Part shown: piece after piece, positions 62,057-64,000 of the stretch
Layout of the letters: each line of letters begins with the position of its first letter
Position numbering within the stretch: position 1 is the first letter of the stretch
Assembly: GCA_963698735.1 (NCBI GenBank)
Contig: CAVOSA010000007.1
Span: 1 to 64,000 of the forward strand
From: RPQJ01 sp963698735
Lineage (GTDB): Bacteria; Pseudomonadota; Gammaproteobacteria; Steroidobacterales; Steroidobacteraceae
DNA: 64,000 bases
Direction: 5' to 3'
Notes under the pieces: generated by a model
Database searches by the model: none
Told to the model about the DNA's origin: nothing
Seen by the model: the letters and a program-made list of their open reading frames with translations, nothing else
Program-made: the position numbers and the translations under genes

Positions 62057-62072
62057 TGTGACGCGCGTCACA
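62057..62072. promoter_or_regulatory. CRP/FNR-superfamily-type palindrome
   Basis: TGTGACGCGCGTCACA is a perfect 16-bp inverted repeat matching the CRP consensus TGTGA-N6-TCACA. It is flanked by AT-rich DNA. On the + strand TATCTAAT (62113-62120) would be a -10 about the right distance for a class I site, but no gene starts after it. On the minus strand it lies 280 bases upstream of DUF6502 copy 2. Confidence 0.6.
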
Positions 62073-62253
62073 AAAATAATAATATCATTTATAAACAGTA
62101 AGTTATAAGATATATCTAATGTGGATTGGTTGAATTGATTTTGGAGCCCTCGAGGCATGGTGGCCAGTCCGTAACGCGTCCGGTTAACTGATCACGCGGT
62201 ACGCCAGACCGCCCTTGGTGGCGCGCGCGAGCGACGCTCAGGCCCCGCCAATG

Positions 62254-62288
62254 AAAACGGCCGGTTCCCCTCGCGGGCAACCGGCCGT
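62254..62288 (-). terminator. Intrinsic terminator of the ppiC-like gene
   Basis: ACGGCCGGTT (62257-62266) / AACCGGCCGT (62279-62288). On the minus strand the stem is followed by TTTTCATT, 26 bases after the stop codon of the peptidyl-prolyl isomerase. Confidence 0.75.
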
Positions 62289-62313
62289 GCCGAATAAAAA
62301 ATCGGCTTGACGG

Positions 62314-63171
62314 TCAGCTTGTCTTCTGAATCGTCGCAGTCTTGCGAAGCTCGTCCAGGTACGCCTGCAGCTTCTTCCGCTGCGCGAACATCTTCACCTG
62401 TTCCTTCACGTCTTCGAACGCGGGCGCTGTCGGAGCGCGCACGTCTTCGAGCTGGATGATGTGAAAACCGTATTCGGTCTGGACGGGCGCAGTCGTCGTC
62501 TGGCCCTTTTCGAGCTTGGCGAGCGCTTCGGAAAACGGCTTCACCATGGCCTGCGCCGAGAACCAGCCGAGGTCGCCGCCCTTGGCTGCGCTGCCCGGAT
62601 CCTTCGACTGCGCCTTCGCGATCTTCGCGAAGTCGCCGCCCGCAGCCAGCTCCTTCAGGATCGCATCCGCGGTTTCCTTCTTCTCGACGAGGATGTGCCG
62701 CGCTTTGTATTCCTTGGGCATGTTGGCCACTTCGGAATCGTAGGCTGCCTTCACTTCGTCGTCCGAGACGGGGTGCGACTTCACGTACTTCTCGCTCGCC
62801 GCTTCGGCAAGGATCTGCGTGCGCAGCAGGTCGAGACGCGCCTTGACCTCCGGTTCGTTGGCGAGCCCGTCCTTCTCGGCCGCCTGGGCCGCGAGGTTCA
62901 TGTTGATGAGCTGCTCGAGCATCGCGTCGCGCTGTTCCTTGGTCGCCTCGGCCGCCGGCTTACCGGTGACGGCCTGCAGGAACGTGTCGAACAGCTGCGA
63001 GTTGATCGCCGTGCCGTTGATGGTGACGAGCGTCGGCGAAGCCTTGGCCGCGGCCGCGGGGGCTGACGTCGGGCTTGCAGGCTTGGCTGCATCTTCGGCG
63101 GGCTTCGTGCACGCGGTGGTGCCGAGCGCGACGGCGGCGCCAAGCAGGAGAGCGGTCTTCAGGTTTCGCAT
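62314..63171 (-). CDS. Parvulin-type peptidyl-prolyl isomerase lipoprotein (PpiC/SurA-like)
   Basis: A 285-residue protein: lipoprotein signal peptide (LLLGAAVALGTTAC), an Ala/Pro-rich linker, a SurA-N-like helical region (INGTAINSQLFDTFLQAVTG, EQLINMNLAAQAAEKDGLAN) and a parvulin domain (YKARHILVEKKETADAILKE, AKAQSKDPGSAAKGGDLGWF, YGFHIIQLED). It folds outer-membrane or exported proteins in the periplasm. The preceding gene on its strand is bolA. Confidence 0.9.
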   Translation of the reverse strand: MRNLKTALLLGAAVALGTTACTKPAEDAAKPASPTSAPAAAAKASPTLVTINGTAINSQLFDTFLQAVTGKPAAEATKEQRDAMLEQLINMNLAAQAAEKDGLANEPEVKARLDLLRTQILAEAASEKYVKSHPVSDDEVKAAYDSEVANMPKEYKARHILVEKKETADAILKELAAGGDFAKIAKAQSKDPGSAAKGGDLGWFSAQAMVKPFSEALAKLEKGQTTTAPVQTEYGFHIIQLEDVRAPTAPAFEDVKEQVKMFAQRKKLQAYLDELRKTATIQKTS

Positions 63172-63241
63172 CTATGGGCCTCTGTGGGTGGATCGTCAGT
63201 GCGTCCGTCGCGGACGCGTTAAGGTGAAAAGTCGTCGCGTG

Positions 63242-63535
63242 TCAGGCCAGCGAGCCTTCGCCGGGCGCCAGCGCCTGGATCGACAACGCGTGAATGTCCG
63301 TGGTCATCATGTCGCCAACCGCCTCGTACACGAGCCGGTGCCGCCGTACGACAGGCAAGCCCGAGAATCGTTCCGCAACGACGTGCACGGTGAAATGGCC
63401 GCGGCCATCGGCGGCGCCGGCGTGCCCCGCATGCAGGTGACTGTCGTCGATGACGTCGAGTTCCAGCGGTTGCAGCGCGTCGCGCAAGCGGGCTTCGAGC
63501 CTTGCGCTGCGGCTCGGAGTGGTCGCGGACGTCAT
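63242..63535 (-). CDS. bolA: BolA family protein
   Basis: A 97-residue protein with the BolA core RLEARLRDALQPLELDVIDD SHLHAGH, GHFTVHVVAERFSGLPVVRR HRLVYEAVGDMM and the terminal IHALSIQALAPGE. His in HAGH is the conserved ligand for an iron-sulfur cluster shared with a monothiol glutaredoxin. The ATG overlaps the YciI stop (ATGA). Confidence 0.92.
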   Translation of the reverse strand: MTSATTPSRSARLEARLRDALQPLELDVIDDSHLHAGHAGAADGRGHFTVHVVAERFSGLPVVRRHRLVYEAVGDMMTTDIHALSIQALAPGEGSLA

Positions 63536-63831
63536 GGCAGCACCTTCAGGAATGGGCGTACCTCGACCGCTTCGAAGACACCTTCGGTCACGTAGGGGTC
63601 AGCGTCTATCCAGGTTTGCGCATCGGCCAGCGACGCGAACTCCGCGATGATCACGCTGCCCGTGAAGCCGGCCGGCCCGGGATCGGGCGAGTCGATTGCG
63701 GGGCAGGGGCCCGCAACCAGCAGGCGACCTTCATCGACCAGTTGCCGTGCGCGCGCAAGGTGCCCGGGCCGCACGCGCTTGCGGATCTCGAGCGCGTTGG
63801 GCGCGTCCTTGCCGGTGATGACGTACCACAT
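63532..63831 (-). CDS. yciI: YciI family protein
   Basis: A 99-residue ferredoxin-like-fold protein: MWYVITGKDAPNALEIRKRV RPGHLARARQLVDEGRLLVA GPCPAID, SVIIAEFASLADAQTWIDAD PYVTEGVFEAVEVRPFLKVL. The His-Asp pair (PGHL, DADPY) is the family's putative active site. Starts nine bases after the yciB stop and overlaps bolA; the yciB-yciI-bolA-ppiC order is conserved in gammaproteobacteria. Confidence 0.92.
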   Translation of the reverse strand: MWYVITGKDAPNALEIRKRVRPGHLARARQLVDEGRLLVAGPCPAIDSPDPGPAGFTGSVIIAEFASLADAQTWIDADPYVTEGVFEAVEVRPFLKVLP

Positions 63832-63840
63832 CGTCGTGAT

Positions 63841-64000
63841 TCAGCCCGCTCCGCCCGCATCGGCTTCCGCCTTGTCGAGCTTGAGCGAAAGCCAGTAGCC
63901 CTGCGCCAGCCCGAACACGATGGTCAGGCCCATCAATCCGAACAGCTTGAAGTTGACCCAGGTGTCTTCGCTGAAGTTGTAGGCGACGTACAGGTTCAGC
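63841..64000 (-). CDS. yciB: Septation protein A (YciB/IspZ family), 3' part only
   Basis: Only the C-terminal 52 residues are inside the window: NLYVAYNFSEDTWVNFKLFG LMGLTIVFGLAQGYWLSLKL DKAEADAGGAG. The motif DTWVNFKLFGLMGLT is diagnostic for YciB, an inner-membrane protein involved in cell-envelope synthesis and septation. The 5' part lies beyond position 64000. Confidence 0.9.
   Translation of the reverse strand, partial: LNLYVAYNFSEDTWVNFKLFGLMGLTIVFGLAQGYWLSLKLDKAEADAGGAG

Larger units (their letters stand above)
61779..62313. other. AT-rich intergenic region with no supported gene
   Basis: About 535 bases. It includes a CRP-like palindrome (62057-62072) and a run of about 50 AT-rich bases (62073-62120) that stands out against the surrounding high-GC sequence. 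A GGAG at 62143-62146 precedes an ATG (62157) that opens only five codons. The 81-codon frame at 61856 has no start context. A small RNA or the site of a lost gene is possible. Confidence 0.45.

Noticed and set aside
61856..62101. An 81-codon + frame in the gap after DUF6502 copy 2
   Set aside because: No ribosome site, no domain, and it runs into the AT-rich stretch as KNNNIIYKQ; it would also cover the CRP-like site.

Overview
This is a 64 kb stretch of a high-GC proteobacterial chromosome. The fused aspartate kinase/homoserine dehydrogenase followed by thrB and thrC, oligoribonuclease beside rsgA, the yciB-yciI-bolA-ppiC order and a TatD of the proteobacterial type all point to a gammaproteobacterium. 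A Steroidobacteraceae/Nevskiales/Xanthomonadales-like lineage is my inference. No rRNA, tRNA, CRISPR array or complete insertion sequence was recognised.

Layout. 0-5.6 kb is accessory: a BrnT/BrnA toxin-antitoxin pair with a palindromic operator on the toxin start codon, two tandem DUF1254/DUF1214 genes, a 221-bp MITE-like element, and a triple-hairpin RNA candidate whose 3' 50 bp is duplicated at the window's left edge. 5.9-8 kb holds a cyclic-di-GMP-I riboswitch followed by a secreted protein of five near-identical Ig-like repeats and a fibronectin III domain. 8.3-23.3 kb is mostly single metabolic and enzyme genes: lipoprotein cytochrome c, cholesterol-oxidase-like GMC enzyme, DEAD-box helicase, frameshifted bmt, esterase, PAP2 phosphatase, agmatinase-like enzyme, SelO, thioesterase, a PilZ-containing BcsA-like glycosyltransferase and an M1 aminopeptidase lipoprotein. 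23.4-25.3 kb is a bufferin-type RiPP operon on the minus strand (precursor, MNIO/DUF692 enzyme, DUF2063 partner). It is followed by TerB-like and orphan ParA-like genes, a secreted hypothetical and a MobA-like nucleotidyltransferase.

28.3-38.3 kb is one long + strand run: thrA-thrB-thrC, a degenerate NERD-domain membrane protein, then a two-gene module of a SIR2-like/TIR protein and a 1062-residue STAND-type ATPase with a membrane segment and an all-helical C-terminal half. This pair has the architecture of an NAD-targeting immune or signalling system and is one of the two best candidates for something new. 38-57 kb returns to housekeeping genes: frameshifted M20 peptidase, tatD, a MacAB-like exporter, YgjP-like peptidase, tryptophan 2,3-dioxygenase, DAHP synthase, DUF2058, TlpA-like and Prx5-like proteins, MAPEG, a DUF2157/DUF4401-like pair, etfBA, rsgA, frameshifted M48 peptidase and orn.

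57.2-62.1 kb is visibly less GC-rich. It contains two DUF6502 paralogues around a secreted protein made of about 82 copies of an octapeptide (GADAIIGT) ending in a DUF5666-like domain. Three one-base losses in G-tracts break that gene and together restore its frame. This is the second candidate for an undescribed system. A perfect TGTGA-N6-TCACA palindrome lies in the AT-rich gap beyond it. The window ends with ppiC-like lipoprotein, bolA, yciI and the 3' part of yciB.

Four ordinary genes (bmt, M20, DUF2157, M48) each carry what looks like one extra base with intact conserved sequence on both sides. This may reflect assembly errors rather than biology. Domain assignments are by eye from sequence; no database search was run.
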